Positions 1-8,032 of a stretch of 19,104 bases of DNA are shown one piece after another. Position 1 is the first letter of the stretch. Every line of letters begins with the position of its first letter. This DNA is from an uncultured Lachnospiraceae bacterium (lineage in GTDB: Bacteria > Bacillota > Clostridia > Lachnospirales > Lachnospiraceae): NCBI GenBank assembly GCA_934359535.1, contig CAKRLN010000008.1, positions 1 to 19,104 of the forward strand. Direction: 5' to 3'. The notes under the pieces were generated by a model. The model saw only the letters and a list, made by a program, of their open reading frames with translations, made no database searches and was not told the DNA's origin. The position numbers and the translations under genes were made by a program.

Positions 1-53
1 AAGGTTTTTCACTGTTCAGTTATCAAAGTTCTTTGTTGTCGTATCAGCGACAG
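1..53 (-). promoter_or_regulatory. rRNA-operon-like transcribed leader leaving the window
   Basis: Downstream of the promoter at 61-89, the minus-strand transcript begins with a small perfect hairpin (TGTCG at 52-48, CGACA at 41-37, 6-nt loop). It then reads AAGAACTTTGATAACTGAAC and AGTGAAAAACCTT up to the window edge. From memory, the stretch around TTTGATAACTGAACAG resembles the leader before 16S rRNA in Lachnospiraceae. No open reading frame or ribosome site is visible. I infer the leader of an rRNA operon just outside the window; a tRNA or other stable-RNA leader is the alternative. Confidence 0.5.
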
Positions 54-60
54 CTTATTT

Positions 61-89
61 ATATTACCATAAGCATTCCGCTTTGTCAA
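61..89 (-). promoter_or_regulatory. Strong sigma-A promoter, proximal of a tandem pair
   Basis: On the minus strand, TTGACA (89-84) and TAATAT (66-61) are separated by exactly 17 bp. The -35 box is a perfect consensus and the -10 box matches at 4 of 6. Transcription would start near 54 and leave the window to the left. It lies downstream of the cvpA stop, with no gene between it and the edge. The strength, the tandem arrangement and the leader that follows suggest an rRNA operon promoter. Confidence 0.65.
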
Positions 90-153
90 CAACTTTTTTA
101 TTTTCTTTTGTGACAGAAGCTTCAAATCAATGTGCTTCGCTGTCAGCTCGATT

Positions 154-182
154 ATAATATCATGATGGTATCATAAAGTCAA
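154..182 (-). promoter_or_regulatory. Upstream member of the tandem promoter pair
   Basis: On the minus strand, TTGACT (182-177) and TATTAT (159-154) have a 17-bp spacer; each box differs from consensus at one position. It is about 93 bp upstream of the second promoter and points the same way. Between the two, an imperfect inverted repeat (GACAG-A-AGC near 111-119, GCT-TCG-CTGTC near 134-144) could form a hairpin in the longer transcript. Tandem promoters of this kind are typical of rRNA operons in Firmicutes. Confidence 0.55.
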
Positions 183-211
183 CAAGAAATTTACATTTTT
201 ATACATTTTTT

Positions 212-1003
212 TTACAAGAACATTAAAATCAGATTCATAACCAGATTATTTTCGTACATCCACTGTACCGCCGGTGCTTCATAAATATATTTCAGAAGAG
301 AAATTCCAGCTTCTGAGCTGCTAAAGAATGCAACAACAGCCAGAAATACCCAGACTCCAACCATTCCTTTTATAAGCCCTGCTGCGATTCCGAGCATACG
401 GTTGATTCCATTTAAAACAGGAATCCTGTCTACTACCCGCAAAAGCTGCCCTATCGTATGGAATATCACCCCCGAAACAGCAAGAACGATCAGATATGCA
501 ATTCCCTTTAGCACAAAATCGGTAAGATTCTGGGAAATTGTCTCATACAAGCCATCTCCATCCACAAGCTGCCCAACAAGCTGATCCGTATTAAGAAGCT
601 TCTCACTAACCTCCTTCGGAAGCTGTATTCCAAGTGCGGAAAGTGCCTCCTGGCTGTTTATACTCTGTCCACTGCTTTTTGCCTGTTCCAGTAATGCAAG
701 TGCTGCCTTCTCTCCTTCTTCTGCCTGATCGATCTGTGCTGCCTGGTCATCTCCCTGTCTAACTTGCATCTGCTGTCTTTCTACACAATTATGCAGCCAT
801 TCGCTGCATCGCTCCTGCACCGCAGTTTCAATCGCGGTATTCTTCATAAGCACATCTGTCACATAAGGAGTTGCCCATGTGACAAATGCAAGAACAAGCG
901 CCCATTGCACCAGATAATAAATTGTGCGCAAAAAGCCCTTTGTATACCCTGACACAATATTAAGTGCCAGAAACATCATAATTACAATAAAAAGCCAGTT
1001 CAT
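212..1003 (-). CDS. CvpA family membrane protein
   Basis: Protein of 263 aa related to CvpA, an inner-membrane family named for colicin V production whose biochemical role is unknown. Four likely membrane helices: about residues 2-18, 28-46, 164-186 and 206-228. Family hallmarks are visible: a GYTKGFLR stretch after helix 1 and D192-RIPVLNGINRMLG before the last helix. Between helices 2 and 3 is a long hydrophilic insert (about 50-160), rich in Gln, Glu and Ala, with coiled-coil character; it makes the protein longer than the roughly 160-180 aa of typical CvpA proteins. The ATG overlaps the preceding gene's stop (ATGA, 1003-1000), implying translational coupling. No hairpin terminator is visible after the stop. 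Confidence 0.8.
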   Translation of the reverse strand: MNWLFIVIMMFLALNIVSGYTKGFLRTIYYLVQWALVLAFVTWATPYVTDVLMKNTAIETAVQERCSEWLHNCVERQQMQVRQGDDQAAQIDQAEEGEKAALALLEQAKSSGQSINSQEALSALGIQLPKEVSEKLLNTDQLVGQLVDGDGLYETISQNLTDFVLKGIAYLIVLAVSGVIFHTIGQLLRVVDRIPVLNGINRMLGIAAGLIKGMVGVWVFLAVVAFFSSSEAGISLLKYIYEAPAVQWMYENNLVMNLILMFL

Positions 1004-2193
1004 TTCAGTCTTACCTCTTGTGTTTCTCCATCCATTACAAATGTATACCGGTTGCTTGTTGCCCCTGATAATATCCGGTATAGTTTTTTATCAAATGCAT
1101 ATGCGAATTTCTTAATACTGTGAATCGTAAACAACTCACACTCATGATCATTCCGGACACAAATGTCGTTGTTCTGTAAAAATTCTACAGATGTATATGC
1201 AAGTGCCGTATCATTTTCCATAATAACATTGCCCTTCTTATCATATACCATAATATGATGTGATACCTTCTCTCCCTGGTTTGCGTACACAATTCCAATA
1301 TATTTGTCATTGTAAAATATACTTTCCAGTTCCTGATCAAGAAAAATTTCCTGATCAACCTCCGGTTTCTGCGATCCTGCAAAGACAATGATCTCGTTAT
1401 CACCAAACGCATACATTCGGTCATCCGAGAGATATTCAATATCCGGGATCAGCATATCAGAATAGGAAAACGTTCCAACATTGTTGTCTATTTCGTTTTG
1501 CCCGACCGAACCAAAGTTATAAAAGGTAATTGTAGATTTGATGTTACCGTCATTCACATCTACCATATCCACCGCCATTTTCTGGGCATTGTCAGACAAT
1601 GCAATACCAACCGGAAATCCACCCTGATCTCCATAAAATTCACCGCTCGCAAGCTCCTTCCCGGTCCTGTCATACAGCTTTACATAAGAAATATTGTCCG
1701 ATTTCATAAGCACTGCAACCGTTCCCTGGCTTGCAATATTGACCGTCTCAATCGGCATGGTTGTCTCGATCTCTTTCTTCAGTCCAGTCTCGTCCATAAT
1801 ATAGATTGAAGTTCCCTGTTTGTCATAAATCGCAAGATATCCCTGACAGATATCCACTGCCGGGCTTGTCATCTCATAAGCCTGGTTCCAGATCAGCTCA
1901 TTGGAATTGCTGATATAGGAAGCTCCATCGTTGCTGTATTTCATGATCCGGCCACGGAATTCTTCAAATTTGACCGCTTCGGAATCCGTCCGTTCCACCG
2001 ATTTTTCTACCACAAAGGTATCATAGCTTCTAAGCGCAGTCCATAATGCGATACACACAATAACCGCTACAATCGCAGCAATAATCTTAACAACCCGCCA
2101 AAAGACCTTTCTTCTGTGTACACGTATTTTTTCTTGTAATTCTTCCAGATTTGTCTCTACGGTTTTAAAACCCTTCTTTGTCATCTGCGGCAT
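1000..2193 (-). CDS. DUF5711-like membrane-anchored beta-propeller-like protein
   Basis: Protein of 397 aa recognised from memory as resembling the DUF5711 family of Lachnospiraceae; function unknown. The first 28 residues are charged and cytoplasmic, one membrane helix spans about 31-53, and the remaining roughly 340 residues should lie outside. That part shows repeated short beta-strand units (for example GYLAIYDKQGTSIYIMD, NISYVKLYDRTGKELASG, KYIGIVYANQGEK), as expected for a WD40- or PQQ-like propeller. The start ATG follows GAGGATGGAAAA; an alternative ATG three codons later is less well spaced. It overlaps the CvpA gene by 4 nt, so the two products are probably made together and may act as one envelope complex (inference). 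Confidence 0.72.
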   Translation of the reverse strand: MPQMTKKGFKTVETNLEELQEKIRVHRRKVFWRVVKIIAAIVAVIVCIALWTALRSYDTFVVEKSVERTDSEAVKFEEFRGRIMKYSNDGASYISNSNELIWNQAYEMTSPAVDICQGYLAIYDKQGTSIYIMDETGLKKEIETTMPIETVNIASQGTVAVLMKSDNISYVKLYDRTGKELASGEFYGDQGGFPVGIALSDNAQKMAVDMVDVNDGNIKSTITFYNFGSVGQNEIDNNVGTFSYSDMLIPDIEYLSDDRMYAFGDNEIIVFAGSQKPEVDQEIFLDQELESIFYNDKYIGIVYANQGEKVSHHIMVYDKKGNVIMENDTALAYTSVEFLQNNDICVRNDHECELFTIHSIKKFAYAFDKKLYRILSGATSNRYTFVMDGETQEVRLK

Positions 2194-2237
2194 TTTTCCA
2201 TCCTCATATCAATCCGTTTCTTCAAATGTTCGAAGTT

Positions 2238-2246
2238 ATTATACCA
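2238..2246 (-). promoter_or_regulatory. Candidate extended -10 promoter for the DUF5711-cvpA pair
   Basis: In the 78-bp gap upstream of the DUF5711-like gene the minus strand carries TGG followed by a perfect TATAAT (2243-2238). No convincing -35 box is present 17 bp upstream (ATGAAC), so this would be an extended -10 promoter. No terminator separates it from the upstream LysM gene, so it may supplement readthrough. Confidence 0.4.
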
Positions 2247-2271
2247 TATCCTCCAAAGCTGTTCATCTTTT

Positions 2272-3513
2272 TTATTCATCCGGCATTTTTAATTCCTGTC
2301 CCTCCTGAATCGCATCCGGATCCGTAATTCCATTTAAATCACAGATATTTTTCAGCTTGTCCAGGTTTCCATAACGCGTCTGACAGATCAGGCGGAGCGT
2401 ATCCCCCTTTTTTACTGTATACAGATGTATGACTCCAGATGCTGGCTGTGTAAGCGCTGCGTCCGTCTCCTGATTTTTCTTATCAATTCCTGGAACCCTT
2501 TCCACTGGAACCGTTCCGTTTTGCCTATCTCCGCCTTCCTGCTTCTGATCTGTTTCTTCCCTTACATCCTGCTGTGTGGACTGCTCTGCTTCCGCCGCTT
2601 TTTGTGTGCTGTCTATTGTGTTTTCCTGCTTCTCTGTCGTTTGTCCCGTTCCATCTGTCTTCTGCGGTCCGGATGTTTCTGTATCCTTCTGTAGTGACAT
2701 TGTCTGCAGCACATGCTGTAAGTCACATATCTGGTTTCTTGTCCGGTATGCTCCCACACCGATCATTCCAACTAAAAGAACTGCTGCTGCACTCATTGCA
2801 AGAGATGAACTCCTGTATGATCCCATTTTTTGCTGCTTTCGCTCCTGCGTCCTGCCATTCGGCCAGTCCCATCCACGTTTTCTCTGGTTCATCATCTGAC
2901 GATACCTCGGCTGCACCCTGCTTTCCGTCCGCCAGTCCGGAATCTCCATCTCCACCTGCACATGATCCTCCATGCTTCCATAGTCCTCCGCCTGACGGAT
3001 TCTCTCCGGCTCATAATAAATATAAAAGCCACGTTTCTGCATCAGATGATGATTTCTGCTGATATAAAAGTATTCCTCTTTTTCCACCGTATCCATCAGA
3101 AACAGAAGCTGATGCCTGCCTCCAAACTGCTCCTTATGTACTGCCTCTAACTCCATACTGAGCTTTGGCGGCATTCCTTTGATATCAACTGCCCAGCCTA
3201 CAATGATCGCGTCTTCATACGCCCGCTTGATCTCTTGAAACACGCTACTCCAGCAATTGTTATTCCATCTGGGAATATTCTGCACAAACACGATCCCGGA
3301 AACTGGAACCGCTGCTTCTACGAAAGTTGTATATTTTCCATTTGTACATTCTGTATGTCCCATTAGAACGAATACACGCCTGTCAGAAAGTTCTTCCCTG
3401 TGCAGTCTGTCATAAGCATTTTTTTCTATATAGATTTTGTCCTCTTCTTCCGGGGAACCGATCTGTTCAATATTTTTCAGATTCCGCTTCGTATTGTGCA
3501 CGATTTCACTCAT
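2272..3513 (-). CDS. MPN/JAB-like cytoplasmic domain, membrane helix and LysM domain protein
   Basis: Protein of 413 aa with type II membrane topology. Residues about 28-170 form a folded cytoplasmic domain; 236-256 is a single membrane helix; 260-360 is a Gln/Thr/Glu-rich linker; 363-410 is a LysM domain (HLYTVKKGDTLRLICQTRYG...) that should bind peptidoglycan outside. The N-terminal domain resembles an MPN/JAB fold: a FVEAAVPV strand, then GW (106-107), G113 and LS (118-119) at the spacing of GWYHSHPxxxxxxLS in JAMM peptidases. The zinc ligands are replaced (His to Val and Ile, Asp to Leu), so a binding role is more likely than protease activity. I place the start at the ATG at 3513 because it follows AAAAGGAGTGGTGATC; an open frame continuing upstream runs into a terminator. 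No partner is recognised. Confidence 0.7.
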   Translation of the reverse strand: MSEIVHNTKRNLKNIEQIGSPEEEDKIYIEKNAYDRLHREELSDRRVFVLMGHTECTNGKYTTFVEAAVPVSGIVFVQNIPRWNNNCWSSVFQEIKRAYEDAIIVGWAVDIKGMPPKLSMELEAVHKEQFGGRHQLLFLMDTVEKEEYFYISRNHHLMQKRGFYIYYEPERIRQAEDYGSMEDHVQVEMEIPDWRTESRVQPRYRQMMNQRKRGWDWPNGRTQERKQQKMGSYRSSSLAMSAAAVLLVGMIGVGAYRTRNQICDLQHVLQTMSLQKDTETSGPQKTDGTGQTTEKQENTIDSTQKAAEAEQSTQQDVREETDQKQEGGDRQNGTVPVERVPGIDKKNQETDAALTQPASGVIHLYTVKKGDTLRLICQTRYGNLDKLKNICDLNGITDPDAIQEGQELKMPDE

Positions 3514-3535
3514 GATCACCACTCCTTTTGTGGGC

Positions 3536-3544
3536 ATCATATCA
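3536..3544 (-). promoter_or_regulatory. Candidate extended -10 promoter for the LysM protein gene
   Basis: The minus strand reads TGA followed by TATGAT (3541-3536), an extended -10 element one base off consensus, about 23 nt upstream of the start codon at 3513. No clear -35 is seen. It lies in the only gap between the tkt terminator and the LysM gene, which needs its own promoter there. Confidence 0.4.
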
Positions 3545-3619
3545 CATGTTTCCCGCAAAATATGATGAACGGCAGACTGGTTTCTTATAACATTTCGACG
3601 GCATACTGAAAAAGGGCAC

Positions 3620-3654
3620 AAAAAAGGACGGTACATTTCTGTATCCGCCCTTTT
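3620..3654 (-). terminator. Intrinsic terminator ending the pfk-dnaX-recR-tkt operon
   Basis: On the minus strand, AAAAGGGCGGATAC (3654-3641) pairs with GTACCGTCCTTTT (3634-3622) through 13 base pairs. There is one bulged A and one G-U pair, and a 6-nt loop. A run of six T residues (3625-3620) forms the tail. It lies 22 nt after the tktC stop. Confidence 0.85.
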
Positions 3655-3676
3655 CTCCTATCCTGGAAAATACCTT

Positions 3677-4618
3677 TTATTTTACAAAAGCTTTTACTTT
3701 CTTATAAATGCCCTCTGCATCTAATTCATATTTGTGGATCAACTCTGCTGCTGGTCCGGACTCTCCGAATTTATCTTCTACACCGATGCGCAGCACCTTG
3801 GTTGGAGCTTCCTCAGAAAGCACTTCACATACAGCGCTTCCAAGTCCTCCATTGATCCAGTGCTCCTCTACCGTAACAACCTTTCCTGTCTTCTGTGCAG
3901 ATTTTACGACAAGCTCTTTATCGAGTGGCTTGATTGTATGAATATTAATTACTTCTGCATTTATTCCATCAGCCTCTAACATTTTAGCTGCTTCTAATGC
4001 TTCACTTACCTCAAGACCCGTTGCAAAAATGGATACATCTGTCCCTTCTTTTAAAACAATTCCTTTTCCAATCTCAAATTTATAATCTGCATGATCGTTA
4101 ATTACCGGAACTGCAAGACGTCCAAATCTCATGTATACAGGGCCTACATGCTCATACGCTGCCTCTACCGCAGCTTTTGCTTCAATGTCGTCCGAAGGAT
4201 TGATAACTACCATTCCCGGAATCTCTCTCATCAGCGCAAGATCCTCAAGGCACTGATGGGTTGCCCCATCTTCACCAACCGAAATTCCGGCATGGGTTGC
4301 TCCAATCTTTACATTCAGATGTGGATATCCGATTGAGTTGCGTACCTGCTCAAAGGCACGTCCTGCTGCAAACATTGCGAAAGTGCTCATGAAAGGTACC
4401 TTGCCACTGGTAGATAAACCAGCTGCGATTCCAGCCATATTTGCCTCTGCAATACCACAATCCCAGTGACGTTCCGGGAAAGCCTTCTGGAAGGTTGCTG
4501 TCTTTGTTGCTCCAGCAAGGTCAGCATCTAAAACGATCAGATCCTCATGTTTTTTACCAAGTTCTACTAATGCATTACCGTAGCTCTCACGGGTTGCGAT
4601 TTTCTTAACGTCTGCCAT
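3677..4618 (-). CDS. Transketolase, C-terminal subunit
   Basis: Protein of 313 aa holding the pyrimidine-binding and C-terminal domains of transketolase, which moves two-carbon ketol units between sugar phosphates in the non-oxidative pentose phosphate pathway. The motif HWDCGIAEANMAGIAAGLS (about 51-69) contains E58, the conserved glutamate that activates the thiamine diphosphate cofactor. The C-terminal domain starts near residue 190. It should be inactive alone and pair with the N-terminal subunit encoded just upstream; stop and start share one base (TAATG at 4618). A split transketolase is common in Clostridia. A related pyruvate-dehydrogenase-type or DXP-synthase half is unlikely given the partner. 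Confidence 0.93.
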   Translation of the reverse strand: MADVKKIATRESYGNALVELGKKHEDLIVLDADLAGATKTATFQKAFPERHWDCGIAEANMAGIAAGLSTSGKVPFMSTFAMFAAGRAFEQVRNSIGYPHLNVKIGATHAGISVGEDGATHQCLEDLALMREIPGMVVINPSDDIEAKAAVEAAYEHVGPVYMRFGRLAVPVINDHADYKFEIGKGIVLKEGTDVSIFATGLEVSEALEAAKMLEADGINAEVINIHTIKPLDKELVVKSAQKTGKVVTVEEHWINGGLGSAVCEVLSEEAPTKVLRIGVEDKFGESGPAAELIHKYELDAEGIYKKVKAFVK

Positions 4619-5442
4619 TACTGCTCACCTGCTTTCTCTAAATCTGCCATTGCAATTGCATACTCTTCATCATTTGGAGCTTTTCCATGCCAGCCAGCAT
4701 TGTTCTCCATAAAGGAAACGCCCTTTCCTTTGATGGTCTTTGCAATAATTGCTGTTGGCATGCCCTTTGTCTCACGCGCTTCCTTGAATGCGGCACGGAT
4801 CTGGTCAAAATCATTGCCATCAATGTTGATTACATGGAAATTAAATGCCTCGAATTTCTTATCGATCGGGTATGGCGAACACACCTCATCAATCGGTCCA
4901 TCAATCTGAAGATTATTGTTATCCACGATAACAACAAGGTTGTCTAATTTACGGAAGCCAGCCCACATAGCAGCCTCCCAGATCTGTCCCTCCTGGATCT
5001 CTCCGTCACCGGTCAGACAGTAGACACGGTTATCCTTGCCGTCAAATTTGGCTGCTGCTGCCATTCCGACTGCTGCCGACAATCCCTGACCTAAAGATCC
5101 GCTTGACATATCAACTCCCGGAATATGCTTCATATCCGGATGCCCCTGTAAATAAGAGCCTGTATGACGCAGAGTTATTAAATCTTCTTTTGGCAGAAAT
5201 CCGCGCTCTGCGAGTGTCGAATAATATGCAGGTGCAACATGTCCTTTGGATAATACAAAACGGTCGCGATCCTCCTTCTTTGGATTTGCCGGATCAATGT
5301 TCATTTCTTCAAAATACAGATAGGTAAAAATATCTGCTGAAGATAAAGATCCGCCCGGATGACCGGATTTTGCACTGTGAACTGCTGTTACAATGCTTTT
5401 GCGAATTTCGTTCGCTGTTTTCTGAAGCTCTAAATTATTCAT
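4618..5442 (-). CDS. Transketolase, N-terminal subunit
   Basis: Protein of 274 aa carrying the thiamine-diphosphate-binding domain of transketolase. SGHPGGSLSSADI (26-38) and LSKGHVAPAYY (64-74) are typical transketolase signatures. GDGEIQEGQIWEA (145-157) to DNN (174-176) is the diphosphate/Mg motif. It forms an active heteromer with the C-terminal subunit downstream. The start ATG follows AAAGGGAGAGACT, which lies directly after the recR TAG stop, so translation is probably coupled to recR. The protein is cytoplasmic. Confidence 0.93.
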   Translation of the reverse strand: MNNLELQKTANEIRKSIVTAVHSAKSGHPGGSLSSADIFTYLYFEEMNIDPANPKKEDRDRFVLSKGHVAPAYYSTLAERGFLPKEDLITLRHTGSYLQGHPDMKHIPGVDMSSGSLGQGLSAAVGMAAAAKFDGKDNRVYCLTGDGEIQEGQIWEAAMWAGFRKLDNLVVIVDNNNLQIDGPIDEVCSPYPIDKKFEAFNFHVINIDGNDFDQIRAAFKEARETKGMPTAIIAKTIKGKGVSFMENNAGWHGKAPNDEEYAIAMADLEKAGEQ

Positions 5443-5455
5443 AGTCTCTCCCTTT

Positions 5456-6052
5456 CTATAGTTCTGTTCTACCTTCTAAGGCTCTGAAAAGTGTGATCTC
5501 ATCAATATATTCAAGATCTCCTCCGACCGGAACGCCACTCGCGATCCTGGTCACCTTTATTCCGGTAGGCTTTATCAGTTTACTTATATACATTGCGGTT
5601 GTCTCTCCCTCAAGACTGGAATTCGTTGCAATAATAACCTCCTCCACATCACCCTGAAGTCTCTGCATCAGTTCCTTCAGCCGGATATCGTTTGGTCCGA
5701 TTCCAAGCATCGGAGAAATTGCTCCATGAAGCACATGATACACTCCGTTATATTTACCGGTTTTCTCATATGCTGCAAGATCTCTGGTATTCTCAACAAC
5801 CATGATCGTCTTATGGTCACGCCCTGCATCACTGCAGATTGGACACAGATCACTGTCTGTCAGCGTAAAACACTGCTTGCAGTATTTCACATTCCGCTTT
5901 GCATGAATAATGGCATCGGAAAGCTCTGCCACCTGTTCCTCCGGCATATTCAGAATATGAAATGCCAGACGCTGTGCTGATTTCGTTCCGATTCCCGGAA
6001 GCGAGGATAACTCCTCGATCAGCTTTGATATTTCTTTACTGTAATAATCCAT
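5456..6052 (-). CDS. recR: Recombination mediator protein RecR
   Basis: Protein of 198 aa, the usual length of RecR. With RecO, RecR loads RecA on single-stranded DNA during gap repair. An N-terminal helix-hairpin-helix ([20 protein letters not shown], 16-35) is followed by a C4 zinc finger (C58, C61, C70, C73). A Toprim domain follows ([19 protein letters not shown]) with the VEEVIIATN region, and the protein ends in a Walker-B-like C-terminal part. It follows ybaB by 27 nt, the conserved dnaX-ybaB-recR order seen in many bacteria. Confidence 0.97.
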   Translation of the reverse strand: MDYYSKEISKLIEELSSLPGIGTKSAQRLAFHILNMPEEQVAELSDAIIHAKRNVKYCKQCFTLTDSDLCPICSDAGRDHKTIMVVENTRDLAAYEKTGKYNGVYHVLHGAISPMLGIGPNDIRLKELMQRLQGDVEEVIIATNSSLEGETTAMYISKLIKPTGIKVTRIASGVPVGGDLEYIDEITLFRALEGRTEL

Positions 6053-6079
6053 GGAATGGACTGCTCCTGTTCCCTGTTA

Positions 6080-6424
6080 TTAGAATGGTAATCCTGCGCC
6101 AAGTCCGCCTGTAATCTTGGACATGGATGCCTGGGAATTCTCATCGATCTTACGCAATGCTTCGTTGGCTGCTGCCATGATCAGATCCTCTAACATCTCA
6201 ATATCATCCGGATCTACAACCTCTTCGGATAATTTTACCTTCTTGATCTCATGGTTACCGGTTGCTGTTACCTCTACTGCTCCGCCTCCGGCTGTTGCAG
6301 TAACTTCCATCTCCTCGATTGCCTTCTGTGCCTCTTCCATCTGCTTTTGCATTTTCTGTGCCTGCTTCATCAGATTGTTCATGTTTCCTGGCATTCCTCC
6401 AGGAAATCCACCTCTTTTTGCCAT
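6080..6424 (-). CDS. YbaB/EbfC family nucleoid-associated protein
   Basis: Small protein of 114 aa of the YbaB/EbfC family, dimeric DNA-binding proteins linked to nucleoid organisation. A Gly/Met-rich N-terminus (GGFPGGMPGNMNNLMKQ) and an amphipathic helix (MKQAQKMQKQMEEAQKAIEE) precede the core (VTATAGGGAVEVTATGNHEI; VVDPDDIEMLEDLIMAAANEA). The start codon follows TAGGAGGACCAGAA, in which the dnaX stop codon is part of the ribosome site, so expression is tied to dnaX. Its place between dnaX and recR fits the family. Confidence 0.95.
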   Translation of the reverse strand: MAKRGGFPGGMPGNMNNLMKQAQKMQKQMEEAQKAIEEMEVTATAGGGAVEVTATGNHEIKKVKLSEEVVDPDDIEMLEDLIMAAANEALRKIDENSQASMSKITGGLGAGLPF

Positions 6425-6435
6425 TTCTGGTCCTC

Positions 6436-8004
6436 CTAAAAATTCTCTTCTACTATATCAAAATGAATCAAATCCCGCAGATCCGGGACAACATCTGCCG
6501 CTGCCCTGCCGGATTCGTTTTTCTTAAGCTGTATCTCAATTGCCTTTCCCGTTCTCTGTTCCAGAAGCTCCCGCAAAGAATCCATGCAGCCAGCCTTATT
6601 CTCATACAGATATTCGTAGGCATTCGGGTCATCAAATAACAGGATCAGTTCCCCATTTCCACCAAGCGTCGGAACCCCCTTATTCAGGTAGGTTTTTGCA
6701 ATTGCCCCGCACTCGGAAATGACCGACCGCCAGTTACCGATCGCAGTCTTAACATCCTCCGGGATTGCCTTTGGAAGCGGTGCCTTCTCGATGGGAGCCT
6801 CCGCTGTCTGTGACACAGGCTGTCCATTGCCGGAAGGGGCCACTGCTACACCGGACGCAACCTTCATTTCCAGACGGTCAAGCCGGTCAATGATAGAAGA
6901 ATAATCCCGCTCCATCTCCGGCTTACAAAGCTTGATAATTGCGATCTCTATTAAGATGCGCTTCTGTGTTGCGTAACGGATCTGATTACTCAGCTCCGAA
7001 AAAATACGGATATACCGCATCAGAACCTCCGGCTCAACAAGCACTGCTTCTTCCTTTAACACAGCAAGATTATCGCTTGAGATATCAAGCACATCCTCCA
7101 TGCCATCCGAATTTTGTAAAAGCAGAAGATTACGCATGTACCATGTGAAATCATTCACAAACTGACCAAGCTCCCGTCCTTCTGTCACAAGCTCCTCAAG
7201 CACCGCGATTGCACCTGTGATATCCTTTGCAAGGATCTTTCTAAGCAGCTTTGAAAATACTTCCGTATCAACCGCACCGAGTACCTCTAACACGTTATCA
7301 TACGTCAGCTTCTGCCCCAGATAAAATGCAATGCACTGGTCTAAAAGACTTAATGCATCTCGCATCGATCCGTCTCCTGCCTTGGCAACATAGCGGAGTG
7401 CCTTTTCCTCCACCTCCACATGCTCCTCATCCATAAGCTCCCGCAGACGGTCTGTGATCGTATCGATCGAGATGCGCCGGAAATCATATCTCTGACAACG
7501 GGACAGAATCGTGATCGGAATCTTGTGTGCTTCCGTTGTTGCCAGGATAAAGATCACATACGATGGCGGCTCCTCAAGCGTTTTAAGCAGTGCATTGAAT
7601 GCCCCGATGGAAAGCATATGAACCTCATCGATAATATAGACCTTATACCGCCCCTCTGTCGGCCGGTACGTAACCTCTTCGCGGATCTGTCTAATATTTT
7701 CAACACCATTATTCGATGCTGCATCGATCTCGATCACATTCATCGAATTGCCTGCCGCAATCGCCTTACAGGATGGGCATTCCCCACACGGACTTCCATC
7801 CACCGGATGTTCACAGTTGACTGCCTTTGCAAAAATCTTTGCAATTGTTGTCTTACCGGTACCTCTCGTTCCACAGAACAGATAAGCATGTCCGATCCGG
7901 TCAGCTTTGATCTGATTCTTAAGTGTTGTTACAATATGATCCTGTCCTTTTACATCTTCAAATTCCTGCGGGCGGAACTTACGGTATAATGCCTGATACG
8001 ACAC
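6436..8004 (-). CDS. dnaX: DNA polymerase III subunit gamma/tau
   Basis: Protein of 522 aa, the clamp-loader ATPase of the replicative polymerase. The N-terminus MSYQALYRKFRPQEF is canonical and fixes the start, which is a GTG codon (8004-8002) with only a weak GGTGG upstream. Walker A GTRGTGKTT is at 45-53, a zinc-binding set C64, C73, C76, C79, Walker B VYIIDEVHM about 122-130, and the SRC arginine-finger motif about 168-170. The C-terminal third (from about 400) is shorter than in E. coli tau and includes a Val/Ala/Pro-rich linker. I saw no convincing A-rich slippery site, so I do not propose a frameshift product. It lies 28 nt after pfk. Confidence 0.96.
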   Translation of the reverse strand: MSYQALYRKFRPQEFEDVKGQDHIVTTLKNQIKADRIGHAYLFCGTRGTGKTTIAKIFAKAVNCEHPVDGSPCGECPSCKAIAAGNSMNVIEIDAASNNGVENIRQIREEVTYRPTEGRYKVYIIDEVHMLSIGAFNALLKTLEEPPSYVIFILATTEAHKIPITILSRCQRYDFRRISIDTITDRLRELMDEEHVEVEEKALRYVAKAGDGSMRDALSLLDQCIAFYLGQKLTYDNVLEVLGAVDTEVFSKLLRKILAKDITGAIAVLEELVTEGRELGQFVNDFTWYMRNLLLLQNSDGMEDVLDISSDNLAVLKEEAVLVEPEVLMRYIRIFSELSNQIRYATQKRILIEIAIIKLCKPEMERDYSSIIDRLDRLEMKVASGVAVAPSGNGQPVSQTAEAPIEKAPLPKAIPEDVKTAIGNWRSVISECGAIAKTYLNKGVPTLGGNGELILLFDDPNAYEYLYENKAGCMDSLRELLEQRTGKAIEIQLKKNESGRAAADVVPDLRDLIHFDIVEENF

Positions 8005-8032
8005 GCTTCCACCAACTTTCTATTTCTTATAT

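Noticed and set aside
3514..3636. N-terminal extension of the LysM protein to an upstream ATG at 3636
   Set aside because: It would begin inside the tkt terminator hairpin and has no ribosome site; the ATG at 3513 has a strong one.
6436..8004. Programmed frameshift in dnaX producing a short gamma form
   Set aside because: I found no A-rich slippery heptamer with a supporting hairpin in the reading frame.
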